In this document: piece by piece, positions 1 to 13,247 of the stretch
Layout of the letters: each line of letters starts with the position of its first letter
Position numbering within the stretch: the stretch's first letter is position 1
Assembly: GCF_000090795.2 (NCBI RefSeq)
Contig: NW_003546250.1
Coordinates: 124,001-188,000 of the forward strand
Length of the DNA: 64,000 bases
Reading direction: 5' to 3'
Origin: Amphimedon queenslandica
Lineage: Eukaryota; Porifera; Demospongiae; Haplosclerida; Niphatidae
Made by a program: the position numbers and the translations under genes
The notes under the pieces: model-generated
Seen by the model: only the letters and a program-made list of their open reading frames with translations
Database searches by the model: none
Told to the model about the DNA's origin: nothing

Positions 1-1
1 A

Positions 2-2239
2 CATACCACCAGCCACTTCTTTCCCGAAATAATGCGGAAACTTAGAATTATCCTCAATAATGTGACCATAGCCCCCATCAGTACCAAACTCAACATAAAA
101 GAACGGCAGACCCACAGGCAATGACCCACGCACACCTTTCTTACTGGTATCTATAACCTTCTTATTGTCACTCCACTCCTGGTCACTCTCCTGCAGTGCT
201 TTCTTGTAATACATAGGAGCCAGCTCACCAACCTCTTTTGGCAAAGGCACACACTCCATGATCATGTGTGAGTGGGATTTAGATGAAGTGTATGTTTCCA
301 TAAAGACAACGTCCATGTCCCTATCGGCAAACATACGAGTGAGACCTTTCCGAAAGAGGTTGAACTCACTCCACACGTTCTCATCAGTGAGCAATGAAGA
401 CTGAGTGTGTTCCATAGGCACTAGTAGACAGTGTCCATCAGTTAGTGATTGGACTGAAGGTAGTGATAGATACACGTTGATACCAACTGCTATTAGGAGG
501 TGCTTCTCAAACTGAGAACTATCAAAACATAATCTACAACTGTCCAACTTGTCCATCATTCTCTTGTTCTCGTTGATGGCTCTCCTCATCTCTCTCTCCT
601 CCTCTTTCAGCTGTTTCTTTCTCTTCCCGTGAAGAGCTGCTGTGTCAAGTACATCATCAACAGTTTCATCTCCTCTGTCCGATGAAGATGGAACAAACTT
701 GCTGGCCATTTTAAGAATAGCAGCCTGAGTGTCGTCCGAGCTTGAGAGCCTCTCGGCTTCTAAAAGAGACTTCAATGAGTGAGTGTCATCATCTTTAAAG
801 TATTTCGTTCTCTTTCCTTTGCCAGTGTGAGTGGACAATGGTCCCTCATAACCAGATCTTGAAGGACGACTGAGGGGGCGTACATTGCCATGACGATCAG
901 TCTTAGTGAGTAAAACAACTTCCTCTCCTTTCTCCCCTCTCTCTTCTCCCCCTCTTTGTGTCTGGTGGGTAGTTCTGTCTTTGTCCTTTGGCTGAACAAG
1001 GTCTTGTTTTGATTTTAGCTCCTGCAGCTGTTTCAATTCATTCTTTAATCGCTCAACTTTTGAAGAGTCACCAAACATTTCAGCTTTCATTATTTTAGCA
1101 GCTAATGAATTCAATTGAGTGCTGGTGACCAGAGGAGGAGGAGGAGGAGGAGGAGGAGGAGGGGGGAAGGAAGGAGAGGGGAGAAGAGATGAAGGTTTAT
1201 CAGGTACAGAAGGTACAGTAGGAGGAGGAGGAGGAGAGAGAGAGGTAGGAAGTTGAATTGTTTTCTTTCTCCAGCTGTTTGATGACTCATCATTCGTCAG
1301 TGATACAGTACTTTTGCCTTCTTCAAAAGATGGTTTTATAAACCTGTCCCTTCTTCTCTCTCTCTTATCTTCCCTCGGACTATAACGAGAGGAGTCCCTC
1401 TCATACCTACCATAAGGTACCTCCCTGTGTCTCTCCATTCTTGAGTAAAGCTCTCTCTTTCCTTTATAATGTCCGTCAGGATTATTAGGATCAATACCAG
1501 CCTCCCTCAACATCTCATGGAGTTTATCAACAGAGCCCCACTGTACAGCTGCAATCTCTTCAATGCTCCTCCCCTCCTGCTCCGCCCTCTCCAATGCCCT
1601 CTTGTATGATCGGAGTAACCAGCTACGACCACCATCACCAATTTGAGTTGATTTCTTGTCTTCTTTCACGTCAGATTGTTCCGGTAACCCAGTCCCTCCT
1701 TTCCTCCAATATGGGTTCAACTCCAAAGGGTGCTGTCCTGCTTGGTCTATCAATGGCTCCTTCTTCTTCTCCTCTTCTTCTTCTGTTCTCTTCCGCAGTT
1801 CCTCTAGCCTCCTTTGAGATGATAGAGAAGGTCCAAGTGCTAGTGTCATCCATTCGTCCCTTTGAAGAGCTATGTCTGGAGTAGGAGTGGGTGTGGCATC
1901 AACAGGTTCAGTTTCCATTCCCACGTCCTCCCCTTCCTTTTCAATCCATTCTTCTTCCTCTCCTGATTCCTCTGATTTGACGTCTGCCTTCTCTCGTTTT
2001 TCTTGCTTTTTCTTTTTCTTTTTGTCTTTTTTGTGTTTCTTTGTCGTAAGGTTGAGTCTTTTACTGACGCCTGGGGCTACCCACACATCGTCCCCCCTCT
2101 CTCTCTTCAGCTCTTGTCTCTTTCTCTCCTCAAGGAACTTCTCCTTAGCTTCATGGAGTATCTTCTGTCTCGACTGTCTCTTTTCTTCTTTCCTTTTCTG
2201 TCTCTGAGCCTCAAGATCACTGGCTGATACAAATGACAT
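2..2239 (-). CDS. CWF19L2: CWF19-like protein 2, spliceosome/debranching cofactor (3' part cut by window edge)
   Basis: An uninterrupted reading frame of 746 codons runs from ATG 2237-2239 to the left edge with no intron, unlike nearly all neighbours. It starts MSFVSASDLEAQRQKRKEEK and is very rich in K, E and R, including a poly-K stretch and a long charged coiled-coil-like middle. The visible C-terminal part contains HMIMECVPLPKEVGELAPMY followed by DGGYGHIIEDNSKFPHYFGK and the start of EVAGGM. These are the hallmarks of the two CwfJ C-terminal domains (HIT-like) of the CWF19 family, nuclear proteins tied to late spliceosomes and lariat turnover. A (GGA)n tract near 1133-1160 encodes a proline/leucine-rich low-complexity stretch in the gene frame. 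The start is shared head to head with ADH5, 173 bp away. CWF19L1 is less likely, because it carries an N-terminal metallophosphatase-like domain. Confidence 0.9.
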   Translation of the reverse strand, partial: MSFVSASDLEAQRQKRKEEKRQSRQKILHEAKEKFLEERKRQELKRERGDDVWVAPGVSKRLNLTTKKHKKDKKKKKKQEKREKADVKSEESGEEEEWIEKEGEDVGMETEPVDATPTPTPDIALQRDEWMTLALGPSLSSQRRLEELRKRTEEEEEKKKEPLIDQAGQHPLELNPYWRKGGTGLPEQSDVKEDKKSTQIGDGGRSWLLRSYKRALERAEQEGRSIEEIAAVQWGSVDKLHEMLREAGIDPNNPDGHYKGKRELYSRMERHREVPYGRYERDSSRYSPREDKRERRRDRFIKPSFEEGKSTVSLTNDESSNSWRKKTIQLPTSLSPPPPPTVPSVPDKPSSLLPSPSFPPPPPPPPPPPLVTSTQLNSLAAKIMKAEMFGDSSKVERLKNELKQLQELKSKQDLVQPKDKDRTTHQTQRGGEERGEKGEEVVLLTKTDRHGNVRPLSRPSRSGYEGPLSTHTGKGKRTKYFKDDDTHSLKSLLEAERLSSSDDTQAAILKMASKFVPSSSDRGDETVDDVLDTAALHGKRKKQLKEEEREMRRAINENKRMMDKLDSCRLCFDSSQFEKHLLIAVGINVYLSLPSVQSLTDGHCLLVPMEHTQSSLLTDENVWSEFNLFRKGLTRMFADRDMDVVFMETYTSSKSHSHMIMECVPLPKEVGELAPMYYKKALQESDQEWSDNKKVIDTSKKGVRGSLPVGLPFFYVEFGTDGGYGHIIEDNSKFPHYFGKEVAGGM

Positions 2240-2412
2240 GATTATGACTTATATTTTTAACCCGTTAACATACAAACTGACCACGCCTACAACATTTTTA
2301 TAACTAGACTAGCAGAATTTTTAATAACTAGCTCCTACTATTTTGGTCTAGTATTTTAATTTTCTGGCAATAACTTGTTTTTGGAGAGAAAAGAGATACT
2401 TTCTACACAACA
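2240..2412. promoter_or_regulatory. Short divergent intergenic region CWF19L2 / ADH5
   Basis: Only 173 bp separate the two start codons, so both genes must share this promoter region. It is AT-rich with no clear TATA box placed for either gene. The role is inferred from geometry alone. Confidence 0.5.
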
Positions 2413-4088
<1,676 letters not shown>

Positions 4089-4189
4089 ATATTTAAACTG
4101 AACAGTATTTCCCAACTCGAATTCAATCATTGACTAGTTATTAATAGTTATTAATCAGTTAATATAAGTGGGCGTGGCTAGCAAACAAG

Positions 4190-6554
4190 ATGGCGGATTT
4201 CAAGTTAGATTAATAATAACTAGCAGATTCATTCTTTCCCTTGTCTAGCGAGCTGGTTGAGCTGAGAGAGGAGGAGAGAGAGCCCAGTGGACCCGTCTTT
4301 AGCTCCAGTGTCTCCTCGGTTCAGTACAGCTTCAGTGTGAAGGACAAGTGTCTCTCAGGTCCGCCCCCTCCTTTCTCAAGATGGTCTTTCCTGGGATACC
4401 TAGCACAGAAGGCAGGGCAGCATTAAATCATCCAGCTGATATCTTTTCCTCTCAATAGTTAGGTGGGAATTTTTCATACGAGCCTGAGGACATGTTTACT
4501 GATGAAGGATGTGCTCTTACTCCATCAACACAAGAACTCCTTCGGCAAAGGGTCTTTAATGATTTAGTAAGAACTGATGATACTTGTACTGTAACACCTG
4601 ATGCATATACAGGCTCTTGTGTCATGTATCAATTTTGAGCTGATTTTGATCAAAATTGGATTTTTTTTACAAATTTCTAAAGTTATTCAAAAATCGGGCA
4701 AAAGTTCCATAGTATAGGGATTTTGGCCAAATTTTACGAGAATTGACAAGTGAAGAATTCCTCAATTTTACTACATTTTCTGATACATATACATGTACTT
4801 ATGTTGTGCAGAAAGTTTGAGCTGATTCCGATCAAGTTTGGATTTTTTATGATTTTTTAAAGTTGCTCCGAAATCTGGCAAAAGTCCCTGTACTATAGTA
4901 CAGGGATTTTGGCCAAATTTTACGAAAATTGACAAGTGAAGAATTCCTCAATTTTACTACATTTTCTGATACATATACATGTACTTATGTTGTGTAGAAA
5001 GTTTGAGCTGATTCCGATCAAGTTTGGATTTTTTATGATTTTTTTAAAGTTGCTCCGAAATCTGGCAAAAGTCCCTGTACTATAGTACAGGGATTTTGGC
5101 CAAATTTTACGAAAATTGACAAGTGAAGAATTCCTCAATTTTATTACATTTTCTGATACATGTACATGTACTTATGTTGTGCAGAAAGTTTGAGCTGATT
5201 CCGATCAAGTTTGGATTTTTTATGATTTTTTAAAGTTGCTCCGAAATCTGGCAAAAGTCCCTGTACTATAGTACAGGGATTTTGGCCAAATTTTACAAAA
5301 ATTGACAAGTGAAGAATTCCTCAATTTTATTACATTTTCTGATACATATACATGTACTTATGTTGTGTAGAAAGTTTGAACTAATTCCAATCAAGTTTGG
5401 ATTTTTTATGATTTTTTAAAGTTGCTCCGAAATCTGGCAAAAGTCCCTGTACTATAGTACAGGGATTTTGGCCAAATTTTACGAAAATTGACAAGTGAAG
5501 AATTCCTCAATTTTATTACATTTTCTGATACATATACATGTACTTATGTTGTGTAGAAAGTTTGAACTAATTCCAATCAAGTTTGGATTTTTTATGATTT
5601 TTTAAAGTTGCTCCGAAATCTGGCAAAAGTCCCTGTACTATAGTACAGGGATTTTGGCCAAATTTTACAAAAATTGACAAGTGAAGAATTCCTCAATTTT
5701 ATTACATTTTCTGATACATATACATGTACTTATGTTGTGTAGAAAGTTTGAGCTGATTCCAATCAAGTTTGGATTTTTAATGATTTTTTTAAGTTGCTCC
5801 GAAATCGGACAAAAGTCCCTGTACTATAGTACAGGGATTTTTGTCAAATTTTGCCAAAATTGACAAGTGAAGAATTCCTCAATTTTATTACATTTTCTAA
5901 TGCATATACATGTACTTATGTTGTGCAGAAAGTTTGAGCTGATTCTGATGAAAATTGGTTTTAAAAATAAATTTTGAAAGTTGCTCCAAATCAAATTCTT
6001 CCATTGTTAGGATCCTCGTGAAGTTGTTGATTATCATTGTCATTTAGTCGGACACGGAGACTCTGGCTCTCAGTGCTACATGCATCATTCGGTGAATATA
6101 TATAATTAATTAATGCTAATTAATTAATAATTAATTAATGCTAATTAATTAATACATGTATGCCTGCAGTTAAAGTCTTGGTGGAATCCGCTACGTAGAA
6201 TAAAGTCGGCCATTTTCATGGGAGCAGCTCAAGTTACATCAATGGAGGGGTATGATATGAGACTATAAATTGACCTTCTTTCTCTCTTCTTTCCTCTCTA
6301 GTGGTGATATACAGTTTATAAGTCGCCTGCTGAGATTGGCGAGACATTTTGTACCAATCTCCTGTACTAATATTAATGGCAGTGATCTTGTTGTGGGTGG
6401 AGCAGTAGGTGTGGTTTCAGCTGGTAGTAGTGATGAGAGGTTTGTTCATGGTAAACTTTGTCTCTTACCTTTTGATAAATTTGTTGATCCACTGACCGGA
6501 GAAGAAGATGAACAAAGAACCACCTTCGTTAGTTTACTTTAATGTTTTAGAAAA

Positions 6555-6603
<49 letters not shown>

Positions 6604-7760
6604 CTGTCCCTAATGAATATTCATTAATGCTTTCCAGAGAATATCCTGACTTGTTCATTGCGTTTGGTTCAGTAAATCCTTACCGTTCTGATGCTATACA
6701 GCGACTTCAACATCTCTCTGAGCTGGGAGTCAATGTCATAAAATGGCTAGTAAGAGATTATTAATATTTGCTATTATTCTTTATTTTATTGTTAGCCTAA
6801 TTCTATGGGTATTGATCCGTCTGACGAAAGAATTGAACCATTTTACAACAAAATGAAAGAACTTAATATGGTAATGTTACTAAATATAGTAACATTGTTA
6901 CTAAATATAACTCTCAATGGTTTCAGATATTACTGGTACACTGTGGTGAAGAGCATTCTGTGAACGCTGCCTACATCAATAATGAATACGGAAACCCACT
7001 TCTATTGAGGAGGTATTTCAAATAATAATCATACTATTAATTATCTAATTAATTAATTAATTAAAGGCCTTTGAATTGTGGAGTGAAGATAATCACTGCT
7101 CACTGTGCTTCTGAGGTAATACAGACCTCGTTAATAATGTTACCATGGCAACCCGTTATTAATAGGGCAGGGGCGTTGATATTGACAGAGGTGATGGTAG
7201 CTATGAGACGTGCTTTGACCTCTGGCTAAGACTGATGAGGGAGGACAGGTGAGTGGGGCATTACTACAAGTGGGTGTGGCATTACTACAAGTGGGTATAT
7301 GTCCTCCTAGATATAAAGGTCTACTGTATGGTGATATATCAGCAATATGTGCAGTGTTGAGAGTTAGGTACCTGCATCGCTTGATACAAGAAACAGTATG
7401 AGACATGGAATTATGAGAATGAGTCTTTGACTGTCTCTCTTTAATAGGATATTCATGATAGATTAGTGTATGGCTCAGATTATCCAGTACCGGCCATCAA
7501 TGTAGTGGTACACACCTCGAGACTAGTCAGGTAATAAGTTATTATTGATTAATATTATTGTTAATTATTATTAATTTATTGCTACCAGGTTTGGTTTGAT
7601 TACAGATGAGGAGAAGGGTTCATTAGATGAATTGTATCATTATAATCCGTTATTGTTTGACTTAGCTAGCAAGAGGCTATTGCGTGGTCCCAATGGTGAA
7701 CAGTTTCCAGCTGCACTTTTTAAAGCACACCCAAACCTCCCACCAGCTGCTCACCATTAG
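4190..7760 (+). CDS. Bacterial-type amidohydrolase (TIM-barrel metal hydrolase), 14 exons
   Basis: Exons read as 4190-4203, 4249-4358, 4463-4566, 6011-6091, 6170-6249, 6302-6527, 6603-6749, 6796-6870, 6927-7012, 7067-7115, 7166-7248, 7311-7395, 7448-7530 and 7589-7760, in frame for 464 aa. Metal ligands of the amidohydrolase superfamily are visible: HxH in VDYHCHLVGHG (6035-6043), a histidine in LVHCGEEHSV, a histidine in TAHCAS (7101-7103) and an aspartate in VYGSDYP (7478-7480). The wording of the conserved blocks (VKWLPNSMGIDPSD, YGDISA, GSDYPVPAINVVV, HYNPLLFDLASKRLLRG) recalls a bacterial amidohydrolase family rather than a well-known animal enzyme. The substrate is unknown. Intron 3 (about 1.44 kb) holds a tandem palindromic repeat array. 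The first three exons are less certain than the rest. Confidence 0.75.
4610..5995 (+). repeat. Tandem array, palindrome-centred repeat sub-family A, 186-bp unit, about 7 units
   Basis: It lies in intron 3 of the amidohydrolase gene. Palindromes ccctgtactatagtacaggg start at 4886, 5073, 5259, 5445, 5631 and 5817, so the period is 186-187 bp; an older degenerate unit precedes them at about 4700 and a degraded edge follows. Each unit continues with ttttggccaaattttac, a gaagaattcctcaattttat block, tacatgtacttatgttgtg and agaaagtttgagctgattcc. No protein domain is recognised, and the open frames across the array look incidental. Confidence 0.95.
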
Positions 7761-9127
7761 ACTTTAAGATCTATCAATATATTTAAGTTTTCTATACCCA
7801 GTCACAGTGTACTTTTTAAATATTTTAGATTATATTATACCATAGAAATTATTTTTATAATAATTAAAATTAATTTTACCGCCAAACCCCTCCTTAAACT
7901 ATTGCGCATGCTCAGTCTGTAGCAAGACAGCATTGTGGGAGCAAGGCCAGGGACAGCAAGAGAGAAGGCAGAGGGAGATCTTGTTGCATCTTGTCAGGAT
8001 TGATTGTCTATGGTCAGTCTATGGTTACAAACTGGTGTTTATCTATCATTGTTAACAGGCTTAGAACAAGTTTAGCTCTTACAGTAATGGAATGGTAAAA
8101 GTATTATTGAGAAGATTATAATTATTTGTTTTTTCAGGTTGAATTCTTAATTTGCTGAGGATGCTGCTTCGTTTTTTGAGTTAGTTTGTTTATTATTGTT
8201 GATGTTAGTATTACTCATGGTGGCACTGTGATGACATAATTATGATGTAATGATTGAAATATTCTGTTAATGATGTAGCCAATTCTTACCTACATTGTCT
8301 GAGTCCTCCATTTATTGCGTTAACTTATTGTTTTTATGTATTGGACATCTTTATTTTTAGGAGTGTAAGAAGTCTTTCAACCAATGTAGTGTTAATTAAC
8401 TAGGTAAGTAGGTGTGGCTAGTTATTAGTGGTTAATGATGATTTAATGACAAGCATATATCTGACCAACCAATGATGTCATTATTTGTTCTGAATATCAC
8501 GACTTGGAGTGTTGTAATAGTATACTTTTGGTTTGAGGGTATTTTAATCTGTACACCTCTCTCTATCTCTTTATTTAGAATATTCCATTCAAGTGAAGAT
8601 ATCATGACAAACACAATGATGACACGTTTTGGGTCGCTCTGAAATTAATATGACCTGAGAAACATTTTTGTGATTTTCTGAGTGTTGCATGTAAATATAT
8701 ACAGCAGCTGGTTCTGCAGTGCTCTTTGGAGGTTTCAGTCAACTACCACCTGTACCTGTACCTGTACCTGGACTCTTCTATAGTTAGGCCTGGACCTTAC
8801 ATACCTGACTCATTCTTCCTAACAGGTATGACATACCAATACATGTGATAGTTGTAAAGCACTAGATGATGAAAATTGACCACAGACCTGTTCTGATATT
8901 CATTGATGACATCATAATTGTCCATGTCCGGACGACTGATGGTGCTTGTATTATGATGATGATCCTGCACTTTAATTATCACTGATTTAGAATTATTTGT
9001 TTTATTTTTTTGTTTTTAGGTAAGATTGCTGTCACAAAACAATAATAATAAATAATAACATGATGTGTCAATATTTTATTCATTATTTTATTTAAATTAA
9101 TATTTAAAGAGTCATTAATATAAATTA
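7761..9127 (+). other. Non-coding interval; possible spliced lncRNA
   Basis: No protein-coding frame here looks real. The + strand shows several splice-like sites: tttttcag near 8131-8139, a gtaagtagg donor near 8403 after taattaactag, and polypyrimidine-ag sites near 8576 and 9019. A run with aataataaataataac near 9040-9058 could serve as a polyadenylation region. A (cctgta)n hexamer run lies at about 8750-8772. This would fit a spliced non-coding transcript of about 1.1 kb, but it could equally be spacer. Confidence 0.2.
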
Positions 9128-10266
9128 TCATCTGTTGATTTGAGACGAGATCCATTCTAATCCTTGATATAACCTATAGACAAGTAACCATGGTTACCAG
9201 TGGGTGTGGCTTACCCTTCTCCAGTGAGGGCACAGCAAGGTTGTATGTGCCAGCCATGTTCTTTTATTGATGTCAGATTGAGGTGTTGAGTGATCTCTGT
9301 TGCACCCATTGATCCCTTCACGTCCTGTTTGTTGGCGTATATCAATACACCTGCCTTCTTTAGGTCCTAATCACAAAATACCTTACAGCTAGATATCATG
9401 AAATTTGAGCAAATTGCTTGTCTGTGATTGATGGGTTTTCATTTGGTGGATTAGTGGCCATGTGCATAATGACTTAACAATGACTATTAAAATGTCTAAA
9501 TTTGCCTAAATTTCCTCTTCAAAATTACAACCAGCTGTAGGACAATACTCTCTCATTCCAAACGTTCACATTATGTATCACCAACCCTCTCTCTCCCTGT
9601 ACATGTACATGCATTCATCCTTTCACATACTTCATGTTCTAACATTTGGTGAAGCTCTCCTTTGGTGACTTGCAGTCTCTCCCTATCAGTGCTATCAACA
9701 ACTAGTATCAGGAAGTGAGTCGAAGAGTAATAGGTACTCCAGGCTTGTCTCAAGGACTCCTGCCCGCCAATATCCCACATCACAAAATGAAGATTACGCC
9801 ATCTTACCTGAGAATATAAACATGTATTGTACATGTAAATCAGTGCCAGTGTTTGATGCTGGTGTGTGTGTGTGGGTGGTAATTGTGATCTTACTTCCTC
9901 CACATTGCTCCCAATGGTAGGAGATGTGTGCACAACTTCATTCATTAAACTAGAGGGAACAGGTTATCAGTGCATAATGTTTGACAATAATGATACCACA
10001 CCTCATAATCAAATTATATATAACCCATAATAATGTGTTACTATCATAATCAATTAATTAATAATGATTTAAAGATACAATGATATATTCTTGATAGTTT
10101 TAGACTTACAATTGATACAATATGGTGGTCTTCCCAGCATTATCAAGCCCCACTATTATTATCTTATATTCTATTTCATAAAAGATATCAATTACATTAT
10201 TAAGAATAAACCTTTCCTACCTTCCTTTCCAAAGAGGTTCCATAGCTTAGCCCATACTATACCCAT
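9128..10266 (-). CDS. ARL5: ADP-ribosylation factor-like protein 5, 6 exons
   Basis: Exons (minus) are 10221-10266, 10110-10170, 9895-9949, 9631-9807, 9215-9366 and 9128-9173, giving 178 aa (human ARL5A/B 179). It begins MGIVWAKLW with the glycine used for N-myristoylation in the Arf family. The P-loop is [14 protein letters not shown]. The ARL5-specific block [17 protein letters not shown] matches closely. Switch 2 reads [10 protein letters not shown]4 is YANKQDVK, and the C-terminus is [20 protein letters not shown]. The family acts at the trans-Golgi, recruiting GARP for endosome-to-Golgi traffic. It is head to head with spartin, across a spacer containing a perfect CRE. Confidence 0.93.
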
Positions 10267-10645
10267 AATACCGCCTCGAGGACCCTTGATCTATCCTTGA
10301 ATTGAGCTCCTTCACTTCTCTCTCTCTCCTTTCCAATCCAACCCCACAGGCACTAGACTATGTATGGCTCTTTTGAGGAGAGCGGCAGTTGATAAAGAAC
10401 ACTATCCGGCAGCAACTCGTCCTTAATTCAATAAGAGTAACTAGAGCACATTCAGCAACAAGGCATGAACTGGACTTTTCTTTGATCAACTTTTTGTGGT
10501 ATCATTTAAAGTAGCCACACCTTTAAATAATGACGTCATGACCGCACCTATTTGTTTTGACCACGCCTTCTTCACATGATAGTCACAAATCTACTTCATC
10601 ATTCTCTCTCTCTCCTAGCTATTATTTCATTTCATTTATTTCAAA
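10267..10645. promoter_or_regulatory. Divergent ARL5/spartin promoter region with palindromic CRE (tgacgtca at 10531-10538)
   Basis: The 379-bp spacer between two start codons contains a perfect 8-bp cAMP response element palindrome. CREB/ATF factors bind this sequence in animals. Its position, about 110 bp upstream of the spartin ATG, suits a core promoter role. A pyrimidine-rich patch (ctctctctctc) precedes both starts. Function is inferred. Confidence 0.45.
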
Positions 10646-13106
10646 ATGCTGCAAGAGCAAAGAGAAGTTCCTTCCTCACCTCCCCTAGTCTCCTCTGTGG
10701 CCAGTGCTAGCACCACCAGCTCAGTTATGAGTGACATGTCGTCACTTCATCACAAAAATAAAATTGGTTTGATCCAGGATTACTTTGACGAAGCAAAGAA
10801 GTAATTTGTTTGGATCCCTTACTCCTCCTGGTCATGTTGGGTCCTTTAGGTTTGTAGGTAAAGCCTTGGAGTCTGATGAAAAAGGAGAAAGACTGCCAGC
10901 TCTTGAATTATACAATAAAGCATTGAAGTCAGCTCAGTCTGGACTGGTCATTATACAAGAGAGCCGTGAGGTAACATCAGCCATGAAAGAAATAAAGAAG
11001 AAATTGGAAAAGTAATTGTTGTCATTGTAAATGTACAATTGTGCGGGTATTTATTTATTTATTTTATTTATTTATTTTATAATTCTTTTTAGGTTAAAGG
11101 GTCAGGTTAAAAGTAGAATGGAGTCATTGCTTGAGAAGGAAGAAGAGAAACAATTGTCAAGATCCTTACCAAAGACTCAAACTCATACTTCCAGACCTAC
11201 AGACTCAGTTTCAAGCAGTATGGGAATGAAATCAGTGTCAGGAGGAGGAAGGAATAATAAAGATACTTTGGGCGGAGCTGAGGCTGAAATTGTATTCTCG
11301 TCCAGTTCAGGTTAATTAACTAATAGTTAATTAACTATTTATTAATAGTTACCAGGTTGTAAGGTTATCCGTGTTAATGAAAGTGGGTGTGTCTTAAACT
11401 GTACGCCTTCAGAAGCTATGCACATCTTTCGATATAAAGAGCATATACCAGGTGGGTGGAGCTAGTTATTAATAGTTATTATACCAGCTCTAGGTCAGCC
11501 TCCAGCGTTTATCCAATGTGGTGACTTTGTATACCCACTGGTGCCCGGTCAATCACCTGTACTTAGGAGCAGCCAGTTTGCTTATGTCTTCCCTGACATT
11601 GAGAATAACGGACACACTGTTGGTATTGTGTTCAGCGGAGGATTGACCAAGAATGAGATAAGGGAACTGAATCAGGTGAGAAGCAACTTTGAAAATTTGT
11701 AAAAAATTTAAATGAGATTGGAATTGTCTTAAAATTCAAATCTAACATAAGATCATGTGTTAGATAATTTTTATTATTTTAGACTTTGAAAGTGTTGAGT
11801 GACTTTAAAGTTTCTGAATCATCAGGAGCAGCTGCTGGGGACTCAAAACCTGAACTAGAAGACACGCCCACTTGGGGTGGATCAATATCAGAAGTACATT
11901 AATCACAATAAATTATTAATGATAATAATAATTAATGATAATAATAATTATTATTAATGATAATAATAATTATTGTTGTAGAAAATAGAATCTGGTGTTA
12001 GTTGGGTATCTGGTGTCATTAGCACTGGCACAAATAAAGCTGGTGAACTACTAAACAAGGTTTGTTGTTGTTTTTTGTTGTTTGTTGTTTTACTTGTTTA
12101 TTAAACAAAGGGTGGGGACAAACTGAGGGATAATATTGAGCCGAGGGAGCAGCCTGTGGAAATACCTCAATCAGTTGAAAAAGGAGCATACTATGCTAGA
12201 AGAGCAACTGGTAATGTACATCATTAATAATAATTATTATTATTTTATTAATGATTATTGTACAGGTGCTGTTGTTGGGGTGAGTGATTTCTTGATGGTT
12301 ACACTGGCCAAAGGAACTGTTGCTGTGGGGAAGAAGATTGGATCCGCTGTTGCTGATTCTGATGTATGTTAATTATTATTGGTTGCTATGGTTACATATG
12401 TATCCATTGTAAAGATGGTGAAGGGTAGAGAGATCAATCCTCATGCTAAGGAAGCTTGGAAAGTAACCAAATCAACTGCTAAAGGTGACAGCAGCTGGAG
12501 TAATCCCTCCTTTAATTTAATGAATTGTATTTGTTAGGAGCTGGTAAAGTGTTCACAGATCTTGAGCAAGGAGCCAAAGCAATCATCAAAGGAGCTGGAA
12601 CAGAGACTAGTAAAACAGTTGGACACAAGTAAGAGAGAGTGGTCATTATAATGGAGGCATACAGCTCATCTTCACTTCTCTTCCCCTCAGATATGGTGAT
12701 CAGGCTGGTCGTGTCAGTGATGATGGTTTAGCTGCAGCTGGTAATACAGTAGATCTTGTCTCTGTTAGTGACAAACAATTATTAATATTTGTTTATTTTT
12801 TTATTTTCATTTTAGACTTATTGGAGCTGGAAGACATGGGGCATACGGTATATTATGAAAAATGATTTTAATGTAATTATATTTTTTATATCTAGTTTCC
12901 TTGGTAAAGTTGGTAAAGTTATATCAACTCAGGAAGAAGAGAAAGAGAGAGAAGTATCTCATCATCAATATGATTCAGGAGCAGAAGAGCAACAACAGGT
13001 TACAAGTAGGACACTTGATCCTGTTAGTAGTACAAGCACTTCAACTCCTCCTCTGTCTGTAAATAAACATAAAAACAAGCCAATAAAAGAAGTACTCTAT
13101 TCATGA
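10646..13106 (+). CDS. SPART: Spartin (MIT + senescence domain protein), 14 exons
   Basis: Exons are 10646-10800, 10850-11011, 11093-11310, 11356-11451, 11488-11675, 11783-11893, 11982-12059, 12111-12210, 12266-12363, 12415-12484, 12538-12628, 12691-12763, 12816-12847 and 12896-13106, in frame for about 560 aa. The N-terminal MIT domain (residues about 40-115) reads YFDEAKKFVGKALESDEKGE with ALELYNKALKSAQSG and helix 3 to KKKLEKLKGQV. The middle has a PH-like block (FIQCGDFVYPL, FAYVFPDIENNGHTVGIVFSGG). The C-terminal half is the senescence domain: GVSWVSGVISTGTNKAGELL, then short glycine/alanine helices (GAVVGVSDFLMVTLAKGT). Spartin works on lipid droplets, endosomes and cytokinesis. The end of exon 12 is the least certain junction (12757 or 12763); the tail is low complexity. 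Confidence 0.85.
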
Positions 13107-13247
13107 ATTATTGTATTACTTTATCCTTTTACAGAGCTATACCATTATTATTAATTGCATCTCATTTCAGAATTTTATTTTATTTTTTAAAATTTAATTA
13201 TTGTTGGTGTGGTTTGAGGCGTGGCTAATTATCAAGTGGCCGGGAAA

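Noticed and set aside
4920-5863. Short open frames across the 186-bp array, possibly a repeated peptide
   Set aside because: 186 is a multiple of three, so frames recur by chance. They break differently in different units and have no recognisable domain.
4610-5995. CRISPR-like regular repeat array
   Set aside because: Units are 186 bp and nearly identical throughout; there are no unique spacers and no cas-like genes, and the array sits inside a eukaryotic intron.
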